From Candidatus Poribacteria bacterium (GTDB taxonomy: Bacteria > Poribacteria > WGA-4E > JAJRTO01): 35,769 nucleotides of DNA. The position numbers and the translations under genes were made by a program. The stretch lies in contig JAJRTO010000457.1 in NCBI GenBank assembly GCA_024278235.1, positions 1 to 35,769 on the forward strand, read 5' to 3'. A model generated the notes under the pieces. It worked only from the letters and a program-made list of their open reading frames with translations. It searched no databases and was not told where the DNA came from. Below, one piece after another: positions 6,815-15,475 of this stretch (the stretch's first letter is position 1; each line of letters starts with the position of its first letter).

Positions 6815-7652
6815 CCAACGGATTCTCAAATCGCCCTCCATCTCACTTCAGTCTTTCCTGATTGGGGCTCAGCTTGAAGAGGAAAGAAAGAGAAAGGAAA
6901 GATTGGCGATTGAGGGAGAAAAACAACATCTCATAAGGGAAGCCGCATCTCGGCTTGAAGAGGCAAAGGCGCACGTCGAAGACGCGAAGATTCGCGCAAC
7001 GGAGATACTTCACCAAGCGAAAAACCAAGCACAACAGTTGTTTGCTCAGGCAGAATCTGAACGCAATGAGTTACTCGAAAAGGTACGCATAGAAGCTGAA
7101 GAAATCCGTGAGACGGCAAAACAGGAGGGATTCGAACTCGGGAAGCAAGAAGGATACGATCAGGGATACGAGGAAGGACACCAAAAAGGTTATCGGGAAG
7201 GGCACGTCGCTGGCACTGAGAAAGGCGAAAGCCAGTTTCACGGAAGCATCCAGGAGGCGAAAATAGTTGCGGAGACGATTGCTACTCAACGGGAAAACGC
7301 TTTCATTGAGATGGAACCACAGATCATACAGCTTGCCTTCTGCATTGCATCTAAGATTATCCACACCAGTGTTCGTCAGGGCGAAGCGATCCGCAACGTA
7401 GTGCGGGATATCCTCCAGCTTGTCGCCGCCAATGAAAAACTATGTATCCATATAAGCTCCGCTGACGTGGCTCACCTACAGTCCGAAGCAGATGTCATCT
7501 TCGACGGTTGGCCTGTCGAGATTCAGGTAGATGATGATATCAATCCTGGCGGCTGTTTGGTGACAACCCAACATGGTTATATTGACGCTCAAATCAATGA
7601 GCAACTGGAGCGTATTGAGGAGATTCTTGATCTGGATGGACGAAACTCCTAG
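6807..7652 (+). CDS. fliH: flagellar assembly protein FliH
   Basis: 281 residues starting at TTG 6807, which is the only start well placed behind the GAGGAGG ribosome site (6794-6800) and overlaps the fliG stop. A long charged coiled coil (about 20-105) leads into glycines spaced by three residues (GKQEGYDQGYEEGHQKGYRE, about 112-131), the GxxxG ladder typical of FliH. The carboxy part (IQLAFCIASKIIHTSVR and onward) is the conserved domain that binds FliI. FliH is the stator-like partner of the export ATPase. The FliI start lies inside its end. Confidence 0.92.
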   Translation: MNSQRILKSPSISLQSFLIGAQLEEERKRKERLAIEGEKQHLIREAASRLEEAKAHVEDAKIRATEILHQAKNQAQQLFAQAESERNELLEKVRIEAEEIRETAKQEGFELGKQEGYDQGYEEGHQKGYREGHVAGTEKGESQFHGSIQEAKIVAETIATQRENAFIEMEPQIIQLAFCIASKIIHTSVRQGEAIRNVVRDILQLVAANEKLCIHISSADVAHLQSEADVIFDGWPVEIQVDDDINPGGCLVTTQHGYIDAQINEQLERIEEILDLDGRNS

Positions 7653-8985
7653 CATAAATGTCTCGACGTCACGTGTGCCAGATCTCGACCCGTATCTGCG
7701 CCGTCTTGAGTTACTCCGGCCTGTAGAAATCCATGGGTTGGTGACCGAGATCAGTGGACTCACAATCCAGGCAGATGGCATTCACATCCCCGTTGGTGAA
7801 ATCTGCCATATCTGTTCTTCTACTGGCAAAGAGAAACTGAGCGCAGAGATCGTCGGCTTCCGTGGTGATAAGGCAATACTCATGCCTCTTGGCAGTATTG
7901 ATGGCATTGCTCCATATAGTGAGATTGTTGCAACCGGAATCCCGTTGGTTGCCCGTATGGGCCCGGGGGTGCTTGGCCGTGTTGTTGATGGTTTAGGGAA
8001 TCCAATCGATGGCAAAGGCGAGTTCGCTATCACCGACGAATATATCATCTATCATGATCCGCCCCCTCCGATGAAGCGCTCTCTTATCAATGAGCCGCTG
8101 TTTACAGGAATTAAGGCTATTGACACATTAACGGCTCTTGGAAAAGGACAACGGATAGGTATCTTTGGTGGCAGTGGTGTCGGCAAAAGCCTTCTGCTCG
8201 GCATGATCGCCCGTTACACAAAAGCCGATGTGAACGTGATTGCCCTTATCGGTGAACGCGGCCGTGAAGTTCGTGAGTTCATTGAGAATGATCTTGGAGA
8301 GGATGGACTTCGTCGATCCGTCGTCGTTGTTGTCACCGCCGACCAACCAGCTTTACTAAGGACCCGAGGGGCATTTCTTGCGATGACCTTTGCAGAGTAT
8401 TTCCGGAACCAGGGCACTGATGTTATGTTTATGATGGACTCTGTTACCCGATTTGCTATGGCTCAACGGGAGATTGGCCTCGCCATGGGTGAACCGCCTA
8501 CTACGAAGGGATATCCTCCATCCGCGTTTGCGATTCTTCCAAAACTACTTGAGCGAGCAGGCACGTTGGAGCAAAGTGGAAGTATTACTGGACTCTTTAC
8601 GATTCTGGTTGAGGGTGACGATCCAAATGAACCGATTTCAGATGCATCAAGGGCAATTCTTGATGGACATATTCTTCTTTCACGAGAACTTGCTTCCCAA
8701 AACCACTATCCAGCAATCGATGTGCTCAATAGCGTAAGCCGGTCAATGATAAACGTCATCTCGGAGGATCATCAACGACTGGCAACTCAGACACGGGAGT
8801 TGCTTGCTATCTATCGGCGTCATGAAGATCTGATCAATGTCGGTGCCTATGCGCCAGGAAGTAATCCGGTTTTGGACGAAGCCATCAACCGGGTTGGTCA
8901 GATTCGCCAATTCCTGCGTCAGGGTTTGGATGAACATGTCGATTTTGATGAAGCGATAAGGGAGCTACGACAGACTGTTTCGTAG
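7636..8985 (+). CDS. fliI: flagellum-specific export ATPase FliI
   Basis: 449 residues from ATG 7636; the open frame extends 21 codons further but family alignment favours the internal ATG. Walker A is GGSGVGKS at residues 178-185. GERGREVREF, then the Walker B region VMFMMDSVTRFAMAQREIGL and EPPTTKGYPPSAF follow, all standard for the FliI/YscN ATPases related to the F1 beta subunit. It forms a hexamer with FliH at the cytoplasmic mouth of the export gate and unfolds or delivers substrates. It overlaps fliH by 17 bases. No key residue is missing. Confidence 0.97.
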   Translation: MDETPSINVSTSRVPDLDPYLRRLELLRPVEIHGLVTEISGLTIQADGIHIPVGEICHICSSTGKEKLSAEIVGFRGDKAILMPLGSIDGIAPYSEIVATGIPLVARMGPGVLGRVVDGLGNPIDGKGEFAITDEYIIYHDPPPPMKRSLINEPLFTGIKAIDTLTALGKGQRIGIFGGSGVGKSLLLGMIARYTKADVNVIALIGERGREVREFIENDLGEDGLRRSVVVVVTADQPALLRTRGAFLAMTFAEYFRNQGTDVMFMMDSVTRFAMAQREIGLAMGEPPTTKGYPPSAFAILPKLLERAGTLEQSGSITGLFTILVEGDDPNEPISDASRAILDGHILLSRELASQNHYPAIDVLNSVSRSMINVISEDHQRLATQTRELLAIYRRHEDLINVGAYAPGSNPVLDEAINRVGQIRQFLRQGLDEHVDFDEAIRELRQTVS

Positions 8986-8996
8986 AACGGAAAATT

Positions 8997-9461
8997 ATGC
9001 AACGCGCTTTTCGTCTGCAGTCTATTCTGCAACTACGTCGAATGGCTGAAGAATCACAGCAACGGGTGCTCGCGAAGGCACGACAGGAACTTCTCACAGC
9101 CACTAACCTCCTTGATAGATTTGAACAGGCGGTGGATGAATGTATTGTTGATGTACAGGAATTGTACAGCGATTCTCTCAACATCAGACTTATCAATGAG
9201 TACAGCAACTACATTCAATGGATGCAGAAAGTGATTCAACATCAGAAGACATGTATCGAACAACTGTCGTCTCATGCGGATCAGGAGCAGTATGTTTTGG
9301 CGGAGGCAACAAAGCAACGCAAGATCATTGAAGCCCTGGCTGAAAAGCATGAGAAGATCTATCAATCGTGGCTTTTCAAGTTAGAGCAGAAAATGCTTGA
9401 TGAGGTAGCGAGTCAGATGCATGAGCGGCGTCGTACAGATGAGCGACCCATTCCCATGTAG
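8997..9461 (+). CDS. fliJ: flagellar export protein FliJ
   Basis: A 154-residue coiled-coil protein directly after fliI. The amino end 'RAFRLQSILQLRRMAEESQQ' and the later LVxI/QxxY-type helices match the FliJ pattern, as does the predicted antiparallel two-helix layout. FliJ is the central stalk of the FliI hexamer and escorts chaperones. FliJ sequences are weakly conserved, so position after fliI is part of the evidence. Confidence 0.85.
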   Translation: MQRAFRLQSILQLRRMAEESQQRVLAKARQELLTATNLLDRFEQAVDECIVDVQELYSDSLNIRLINEYSNYIQWMQKVIQHQKTCIEQLSSHADQEQYVLAEATKQRKIIEALAEKHEKIYQSWLFKLEQKMLDEVASQMHERRRTDERPIPM

Positions 9462-9493
9462 CTCACGCGAGATGGGTGAAGGAGGAGATCAAA

Positions 9494-10186
9494 ATGAAAT
9501 GGTACTGGATAGTTGGTGCTGCGGTTGCCTGTCTTGTGGTTGCTACTCTATTGGCAGTATTACTGGATGTTGGCGAGGTCCGTTCGCGATGGTTCGCCTC
9601 CGAACAGGCCACAGGTGAAACAATATCCAATAACGAAACGAGAGTTATGCAACCATCGAATCAAAATCTGTTCGCCGAAGCTCAGATGGACTGGCAACAG
9701 CAGCTTAAGATGGAAAATGAGAAACTGAGATTTTCTCAGCAAGAGCTGGACAAACAAAAGCAAGAGTTGAGGAACTTACTGAAGAATGTCGAGAATCTTC
9801 TGGGAGAGTACAGACAGAGCCAGGCTAGTGTCCAAGAACTGAGAAAAGAGTTGGATGAACTGAAAAAACGTCAGGATGAGGCAGAACAGAAACTACGCGA
9901 CAGTGGGCAAGAAACCGAGAAGATAGATCAGGCAGAAGCCGCGAGGAACCTTGATAAGGATATCACCAAGATTGCTCGTGGAATCGAGGACAATCCCAGA
10001 GAGGGCGTCAAGTTATTGGTGGGCATGCTTGAACAGCAACAGGAAGACCACGTGTTGGCGATTCTAAAGAAACTGGACGAATCGACCATGATAGAGGTGC
10101 TCTCAAAACTCTCAAAAAATCTTCCCGGCAAATCGCGGGACGTAGCCGACTTAATACAGAATATGCTCAAGGTAAACAAAGGTTAA
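9494..10186 (+). CDS. MotE-like flagellar coiled-coil protein
   Basis: 230 residues from ATG 9494, which has AGGAGGAG just upstream. One membrane helix (about 4-24) is followed by a long coiled coil (about 55-140) and a helical carboxy domain (GVKLLVGMLEQQQEDHVLAI, TMIEVLSKLS) of the kind shared with the MgtE amino domain. Genes of this build lie after fliJ in many flagellar clusters and are called MotE or YlxF-like. In those relatives the coiled coil and MgtE-like part are extracytoplasmic and act in motor assembly. In many genomes fliK, flgD and flgE come next; here they do not. Confidence 0.75.
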   Translation: MKWYWIVGAAVACLVVATLLAVLLDVGEVRSRWFASEQATGETISNNETRVMQPSNQNLFAEAQMDWQQQLKMENEKLRFSQQELDKQKQELRNLLKNVENLLGEYRQSQASVQELRKELDELKKRQDEAEQKLRDSGQETEKIDQAEAARNLDKDITKIARGIEDNPREGVKLLVGMLEQQQEDHVLAILKKLDESTMIEVLSKLSKNLPGKSRDVADLIQNMLKVNKG

Positions 10187-10192
10187 CCGACC

Positions 10193-10429
10193 ATGATAGA
10201 ACTCATCAAGCGGGATGGTCAAACCATTGTGTTGAATGCAGAAGAGATCCTGTGGATGGAAGAATTGGCTGATACGATTATCACGCTATGCAATGGGAAC
10301 AAACTGTTCGTCCGTAATTCTGTTGAAGAGATTGTCCATCGTACCATCCATTATAAGCAGCAAATCCACAATCCTGAGTGGGCACAGTATCAAAACCCGC
10401 TCTTGAGAAATCACCAGGATAACCTGTAA
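10193..10429 (+). CDS. flbD: FlbD/SwrD family flagellar protein
   Basis: 78 residues. The amino 60 residues carry the family pattern: MIELIKRDGQTIVLNAEEI, then D-T-I-I-T-L-NGNKLFVRNSVEEIV. FlbD (SwrD in Bacillus) is a small protein that raises stator torque or activity, and it is usually encoded just ahead of motA, as here. The carboxy tail past residue 60 (PEWAQYQNP) is not part of the conserved domain. Confidence 0.88.
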   Translation: MIELIKRDGQTIVLNAEEILWMEELADTIITLCNGNKLFVRNSVEEIVHRTIHYKQQIHNPEWAQYQNPLLRNHQDNL

Positions 10430-10445
10430 ATCGGAGGACACCACT

Positions 10446-11258
10446 ATGGGAGGTCTAGCACCAGTAGCAGGGATAGTGCTCGGCTTTGGATTGATACTCT
10501 ACTCCATTGCACAGCGCAACGTCAACTTGGATACGTTCACGGATATGACATCATGGCTGATCGTCTTTGGAGGATCGTTTGCTGCAACCCTCACTAGCTT
10601 TGAGCCAAAACATCTGCTAACGAGCTTTCGGAGTCTCATCCATGTGTTTCGGCCGAAGAGTTATCCCTATGCTGGAACTATCGCCAAACTGTATCGAATT
10701 GCTGTAGCTGCACGCACTCAGGCCGCATTGGGAATCGAAAGTGAATCAGAGGATATCGAGGATAGCTTCTTCAAGAATGCTGTGGAGAAAGCTACCGTCA
10801 CAACGGATCATGAAGAACTTTACGACCTGCTAGAGGTACAGATGCGTGTGCTTCGGAAAGAACATCGCGATAACCAAGAAGTGTTTCGTCGTATGGGGGC
10901 CTATGCCCCCGCCTTTGGTATGATCGGAACACTTGTCGGCCTGATCATGATGCTTGGAAACGTGGAAAGCGGGGACATTTCTGCAATTGCAGACGGTATG
11001 GCAACAGCACTCGTGACGACCTTCCTGGGACTGGTCGGAGCAAATTTGGTTTTCCTCCCTATCGCCACAAAGATCGGTGAACAGTCAGAACGCGAAGCGG
11101 CATATTACGAATGCATTGTAGAAGGCGTGCTTGCAGCAGTCACAGGCGCAACCCCGGCAAGAGTGCTGGAACGCCTTCAGAGTTTCGTCCCACCCAGTGA
11201 ACTTAGCGAAGTGGATCGCGCTGTGGAAAGAGCGAAAAGTGAACCTGCGGCTGCCTAA
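10446..11258 (+). CDS. motA: flagellar stator protein MotA
   Basis: 270 residues with four membrane helices: two near the amino end and two after the cytoplasmic loop. The core signature RRMGAYAPAFGMIGTLVGLI and the following 'MATALVTTFLGLVGANLVFLPI' are typical of MotA/PomA. The loop with charged residues (EVQMRVLRKEHRDNQ) is where FliG is contacted. MotA surrounds the MotB dimer as a pentamer and drives rotation with ion flow. ATG 10446 follows GGAGG, 17 bases after flbD. Confidence 0.96.
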   Translation: MGGLAPVAGIVLGFGLILYSIAQRNVNLDTFTDMTSWLIVFGGSFAATLTSFEPKHLLTSFRSLIHVFRPKSYPYAGTIAKLYRIAVAARTQAALGIESESEDIEDSFFKNAVEKATVTTDHEELYDLLEVQMRVLRKEHRDNQEVFRRMGAYAPAFGMIGTLVGLIMMLGNVESGDISAIADGMATALVTTFLGLVGANLVFLPIATKIGEQSEREAAYYECIVEGVLAAVTGATPARVLERLQSFVPPSELSEVDRAVERAKSEPAAA

Positions 11259-11271
11259 ATAGGAGGCCAAG

Positions 11272-12012
11272 ATGCTAGACAGACGTCAAGAAATTGCCCC
11301 TGCAGAAGAAGGTGGGGAGGATAAGTGGATGCTTTCCTATGGGGATATGATGACCTTGTTACTGACTTTCTTCGTGCTGCTATTTGCCATGTCAACGCTT
11401 GACACACGCGCATTCCGTGAAATGGTCATCTCTCTTAAAGGCACTTTCGGGGTTCTTACGGGCGGAGAGCGGGTCTTTTTACCCGGCGACTTGCCGGAAC
11501 CTGAACCTGCTTCCGGAGAACCCGTTGCATCGCATGCATTGACGCAGGCCCTGCCACAGCAGAGCGAAAGCGAAGCGGAGGAAACGGAAGCGGCCATCGA
11601 CATACAAGAACGGGAAGGAGAGATCATTGTACGTATCCCAACAGCAGCACTGTTCGATAGCGGGGGATACGAGATCAAGCAGCTCGGCAGAGAAAAGCTT
11701 GCTACGATTGCGGGGCTTATCAATGCTTATGAAAATGAAGTAACTGTTGTGGGACATGCGGATGCCACGCAGATAACGCCCGGAAGCCTTATATCGAGCA
11801 ACTGGCATCTCTCTGCTCTCCGTGCTGCAGAGGTAATCAAATACTTTGTCAATGAGCACAAGATGGATGATTCCAGGTTCTCACTGGCCGCTTATGGACA
11901 TACCCTAGCTGTCAGCCCGGATGACAGAAAGAACCGGCGTGTGGAACTCATATTTCGCCCCCTAGGAGGTAGATCATATCCCGACAGATATAAACAGGAA
12001 GGAGTACAGTGA
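11272..12012 (+). CDS. motB: flagellar stator protein MotB
   Basis: 246 residues. The single membrane helix contains the ion-carrying aspartate D25 in LSYGDMMTLLLTFFVLLFA. A plug/linker region rich in acidic residues follows (about 75-110). The OmpA-like peptidoglycan-binding domain is seen in VVGHADAT, SNWHLSALRAAEVI and NRRVELIF. It anchors the stator to the cell wall. Whether protons or sodium are used cannot be decided by eye. Its stop overlaps the fliL start (TGATG). Confidence 0.95.
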   Translation: MLDRRQEIAPAEEGGEDKWMLSYGDMMTLLLTFFVLLFAMSTLDTRAFREMVISLKGTFGVLTGGERVFLPGDLPEPEPASGEPVASHALTQALPQQSESEAEETEAAIDIQEREGEIIVRIPTAALFDSGGYEIKQLGREKLATIAGLINAYENEVTVVGHADATQITPGSLISSNWHLSALRAAEVIKYFVNEHKMDDSRFSLAAYGHTLAVSPDDRKNRRVELIFRPLGGRSYPDRYKQEGVQ

Positions 12013-12398
12013 TGAAACACGGGCGATTTGCCTTTGTGATATTGATTACCATGATGTCTTTTGGTTGTGGCGGCGATCAGAGCAAGCCAGAGGAAGTATT
12101 GCTCGAAGATTTTATCGTCAACCTTAGTGGGCAACAGAAGTCCTATCTCAAAGCTAAGGTGGTGCTGGTGACTTCCGGTGCGAAGGATAAGAAACTCATC
12201 GAAGGTGCAAAGAGCCGCATACGGAACGTAATCATCAGCAGGCTACGCGAGATCAAAGCTGAAGATGCAAAAGATTCGAAGAGTTCAGGTGAGGATCTTA
12301 TGGAAACACTGAGAAAAGATATCATGAACAGAGTCAACAGCAATATGGACGGAGATCCAGTTACTGCAGTCTATTTCACCACTTTTGTCTTTCAATAG
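12012..12398 (+). CDS. fliL: FliL-like flagellar basal-body protein, possibly a lipoprotein
   Basis: 128 residues. The FliL core is seen in LEDFIVNLSGQQKSYLKAKV and the closing 'PVTAVYFTTFVFQ'. FliL rings surround the stator and stabilise it. The amino end is unusual: a short hydrophobic run (FVILITMM) ends in S-F-G-C19-G-G, which resembles a lipobox rather than the normal transmembrane helix. If cleaved, FliL would be held by a lipid. Position between motB and fliM is standard. ATG 12012 is preferred over GTG 12009 because of the AAGGAG spacing. Confidence 0.85.
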   Translation: MKHGRFAFVILITMMSFGCGGDQSKPEEVLLEDFIVNLSGQQKSYLKAKVVLVTSGAKDKKLIEGAKSRIRNVIISRLREIKAEDAKDSKSSGEDLMETLRKDIMNRVNSNMDGDPVTAVYFTTFVFQ

Positions 12399-12406
12399 GA
12401 TGGATA

Positions 12407-13462
12407 ATGCATAAAGATGGTCTGACAAGAGAAGAATTCGCCAGCATAATGAGTCTGGAGGACGAGAAGGCAGAAGGCTCCGAAGCGACGCAATCTGTTA
12501 TACCCCCGGAGGAATCAGAGATTGCAGCGTATGATTTTTTTCAGCAGCGCATGTTCGTAAGTGATGCACTGCGCACGCTGGAAGAGATTCATAGCCGTTT
12601 CATCGCCAACTTTCGTATATGGATCTCAGGGCATTTACGCTCCATGTTCGAAATGAAAATGGCAGCCGTTGAGCAGAAGACCTTCTCTGAGTTTAGAGAC
12701 AGGCTGCCCGATCCCACATATGTGAACATCTTTGGCCTACGACCGCTCGAGGGAAATGCCGTATTGCACATTGATCTGGGACTGGCATTCATCTTTGTCG
12801 ATAAACTACTGGGAGGGTTAGGTGAGCCACTAACAGACAGTAATCTACGTGCGTTGAGTCCCGTAGAAATGCGTATCATGGCCTCAGTGATCAGTCACAT
12901 CTACGAATCCTTGAAAGAGGTGTGGCAACCGATCTATCCATTGGTTCCGGTCGCTCTCAGTGATGAAGCGCATCCTCAGTTCGTCGAAATTGGGGTGATG
13001 CCTGAAGATACAGTGGTACATATCAGCTTTGATGTTTCCTATGGGCAGTACCAGGCACAGATGGATCTTTGTATTCCCTATGTTGTATTGCAGCCAATCC
13101 GCAATCAACTTGTTGGAAGGCGGATACAGGTAGAGGGGACTTCCCGGACATCCATCCAGCAGCATCTGATGAAGGTACGCGTTCCTGTACGTGCAATCCT
13201 TGCAGAACACACGAGAACCCTGAGAGAACTGCTGGAACTCAACGAGAACGACGTGATTCCCTTCAACAAGGAGATCACGAAACATGCCGTAGTGGTTGTT
13301 GGAAAGACGCCCCGGTTCCTGGCAACACCGGGGATCGGTTCTGGTCGACGCATGGCTGTCAAACTCGTCTCCGAAATCAAAGATGAAGAAGAAAAAGAGT
13401 CGGCAGAATCCTCCTCGGCAGCAGAGCCAGGAGAGACAACTGAAAGGATAGAGAATGGATGA
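12407..13462 (+). CDS. fliM: flagellar motor switch protein FliM
   Basis: 351 residues, close to usual. The amino segment LTREEFASIM (residues 6-15) stands where CheY-P binds in other FliM proteins (consensus LSQDEIDALL) but is only partly conserved. The CheC-like middle domain starts near AYDFFQQ and includes FGLRPLEGNAVLHIDL, DKLLGGLGEPL and SPVEMRIMASVI. The carboxy domain (VRAILAEHTRTLRELLELNE) is the SpoA/FliN-like fold. FliM sits between FliG and FliN in the C ring. The carboxy tail past about 325 is acidic and low in complexity. Confidence 0.95.
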   Translation: MHKDGLTREEFASIMSLEDEKAEGSEATQSVIPPEESEIAAYDFFQQRMFVSDALRTLEEIHSRFIANFRIWISGHLRSMFEMKMAAVEQKTFSEFRDRLPDPTYVNIFGLRPLEGNAVLHIDLGLAFIFVDKLLGGLGEPLTDSNLRALSPVEMRIMASVISHIYESLKEVWQPIYPLVPVALSDEAHPQFVEIGVMPEDTVVHISFDVSYGQYQAQMDLCIPYVVLQPIRNQLVGRRIQVEGTSRTSIQQHLMKVRVPVRAILAEHTRTLRELLELNENDVIPFNKEITKHAVVVVGKTPRFLATPGIGSGRRMAVKLVSEIKDEEEKESAESSSAAEPGETTERIENG

Positions 13463-13826
13463 AAATGTGGTAAATGGCACAACATCAAGTGATACCAGTA
13501 CCCCAGAAGAGGAAGTAACGCCTGTTGATTTTCCGGTCCTTGAGGGTGCATATCGCGGAGTGGGACAGGGCAACCTTGAGAAACTCCTAAATGTACCCCT
13601 TACAGTAACAATTGAACTCGGACGGCGTCGTATGAGCATCAAGGAGGTCCTCGAGTTGAGTCCTGGTGCGATCATTGAACTCGATAAGATCGCGGGTGAT
13701 CCGGTGGATTTGCTGGTCAATGATCGACCCTTTGCGACAGGTGAAGTGGTTGCCGTGAAAGGTTACTATGGCATTCGCATTATAGATATTGAATCCCAGG
13801 AAGAACGTTTCAGCAATCTCATCTGA
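13455..13826 (+). CDS. fliN: flagellar motor switch protein FliN
   Basis: 123 residues with the SpoA domain: LLNVPLTVTIELGRRRMSIK, EVLELSPGAIIELDKIAGDPVDLLVN, then GEVVAVKGYYGIRI. FliN forms the base of the C ring and docks FliH. The amino 35 residues are a poorly conserved acidic lead. It starts inside the fliM end (8-base overlap) behind GAAAGGA. Confidence 0.96.
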   Translation: MDENVVNGTTSSDTSTPEEEVTPVDFPVLEGAYRGVGQGNLEKLLNVPLTVTIELGRRRMSIKEVLELSPGAIIELDKIAGDPVDLLVNDRPFATGEVVAVKGYYGIRIIDIESQEERFSNLI

Positions 13827-13837
13827 CAGGATGGACC

Positions 13838-14425
13838 ATGGAACGAGTACTCTTGGCTGTTCTTAGTCTTCTGTTGTTCTGTCACGTGGTATCCGTCGTT
13901 GGAGCCCAGCAATCAGAACCAGAGACACCTCCTGACCATGAACGACTCTCCGAATACGAGGCACCTGAGCCGCCTCCATCACCCGGTTTTGAGTTGAGGG
14001 ATGTGGGACGGGTCTTCATCTCTCTGTTCTTCATCATCGGTTTGCTCTATGGTTCACTCTACCTACTCCGCAAAGGTTGGAAACAACGTAGAATCGGTCA
14101 TGCAGCTACGTCAGAGATGCATGTCTTGGGTCGCTTGTATCTTGGTCCCAAGAAACTACTCTATCTTGTAGAAATGCCCAGCAGGATTCTTGTTCTCGGT
14201 GTGACGGACCACCAGATATCCCTGCTCAGTCAGATTACTGATGAGGACGAAATTCTTGCAATTAAGCAAAGCCACAGTACCGACTCGGCCACCCCGATCT
14301 CGTTCTTACAGCAGTTGAGAAAAAACATGGGTTCCCGATCACAACAAACCGAAAGATCTGATATGACACTTTGGGAACTTGAGCAAGCCACAGTTGCTAC
14401 TAACAGAGGCAAACCAGAGCCATGA
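13838..14425 (+). CDS. fliO: flagellar biosynthetic protein FliO
   Basis: 195 residues. An amino-terminal hydrophobic segment (VLLAVLSLLLFCHVVSVVGA) looks like a signal peptide. A second helix (about 54-74, FISLFFIIGLLYGSLYLL) is followed by the FliO cytoplasmic domain with 'MHVLGRLYLGPKKLLYLVEM' and LVLGVTDHQISLLSQI. FliO helps assemble FliP into the export gate. The signal-like start suggests a large periplasmic loop between the helices. It overlaps fliP by four bases (ATGA). Confidence 0.9.
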   Translation: MERVLLAVLSLLLFCHVVSVVGAQQSEPETPPDHERLSEYEAPEPPPSPGFELRDVGRVFISLFFIIGLLYGSLYLLRKGWKQRRIGHAATSEMHVLGRLYLGPKKLLYLVEMPSRILVLGVTDHQISLLSQITDEDEILAIKQSHSTDSATPISFLQQLRKNMGSRSQQTERSDMTLWELEQATVATNRGKPEP

Positions 14426-15180
14426 GGCCCCGCCCTGACATATTCTTAGTTTTACTGATCTTTTCTTGCCTATGTTTGAGTGCTTCAGTCGCCGATGCTC
14501 AAATCCCTCGTGTGACGATTGGACTGGAAGGTGCTGATAACCCTCAGGAAGTATCGGCAACGCTTCAGGTACTGTTTCTGCTGACACTTCTGGCGCTTGC
14601 ACCAGCCCTGTTAGTCATGGTAACATCATTCACACGCACAGTTATCGTGCTGTCCTTCATCCGACAGGCATTAGGAACGCAACAGGTCCCTTCAAATCAG
14701 ATCATTGTTGGCCTTGCATTGTTTCTTACTTTTTTTATTATGACCCCTGTTGGGAAGCAGATCAACGAGCAGGCACTGCAACCCTACTTGGATGAACAGA
14801 TAACCTCAAGCGAAGCCCTTGGCAAAGCCATGCTGCCTCTGCGGCAATTCATGCGCGAAAACACTCGTGAAAATGATCTGGGGCTGTTTGTGGCGATGAC
14901 GGAGGGCACTCGCCCAGCAAACTTTTCTGAGGTGTCAACACTAACTCTAATTCCAGCTTTCGTCATTAGTGAGCTACGCACAGCCTTTATTGCAGCGTTC
15001 ATTGTCTATGTGCCCTTCTTAATCATTGATGTCGTTGTTGCCAGCACATTGCTCTCAATGGGGATGCTGATGCTACCACCGATCATGATCTCGCTCCCCT
15101 TCAAGCTATTACTGTTCATAGCGGTCGATGGCTGGCATCTCATAACCCGCGCTCTACTGCTGGGATACGTCCACTCGTAA
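14422..15180 (+). CDS. fliP: flagellar export gate protein FliP
   Basis: 252 residues. A cleavable-looking signal peptide ends at SVADAQ (about residue 26), as is normal for FliP. The conserved blocks are TSFTRTVIVLSFIRQALGTQ, 'IVGLALFLTFFIM', 'STLTLIPAFVISELRTAF' and 'MGMLMLPPIMISLPFKLLLF'. Five FliP subunits form the core of the export gate with FliQ and FliR. Confidence 0.97.
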   Translation: MRPRPDIFLVLLIFSCLCLSASVADAQIPRVTIGLEGADNPQEVSATLQVLFLLTLLALAPALLVMVTSFTRTVIVLSFIRQALGTQQVPSNQIIVGLALFLTFFIMTPVGKQINEQALQPYLDEQITSSEALGKAMLPLRQFMRENTRENDLGLFVAMTEGTRPANFSEVSTLTLIPAFVISELRTAFIAAFIVYVPFLIIDVVVASTLLSMGMLMLPPIMISLPFKLLLFIAVDGWHLITRALLLGYVHS

Positions 15181-15189
15181 GGAGGTCTT

Positions 15190-15474
15190 ATGACGCCACA
15201 ATCCATCATTGCCGATGGCCATAAAGCTCTCTTTATCGCGCTAGCTGTTGCGTCGCCGATGTTAGGTTTCGGGCTGATCGTTGGACTCATGGTGAGCATT
15301 TTTCAAGCTGTGACCCAAATCCAGGAAATGACCCTCACATTCGTTCCGAAAATCCTGGCAGTCGTGGTCGCAGCCGTTGTTTTCGGCAAATGGATCCTGG
15401 CCATGATGACGAATTACACATATCACTTGCTCTACTATCTTCCAGAGACACTGATACGAGATATTCTGAGGTAG
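15190..15474 (+). CDS. fliQ: flagellar export gate protein FliQ
   Basis: 94 residues, two membrane helices. The pattern LGFGLIVGLMVSIFQAVTQI followed by Q-E-M-T-L-T-F-V-P-K is diagnostic. FliQ wraps the FliP/FliR core. ATG 15190 has AAGGAGG upstream, 9 bases after fliP. Confidence 0.97.
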   Translation: MTPQSIIADGHKALFIALAVASPMLGFGLIVGLMVSIFQAVTQIQEMTLTFVPKILAVVVAAVVFGKWILAMMTNYTYHLLYYLPETLIRDILR

Positions 15475-15475
15475 C

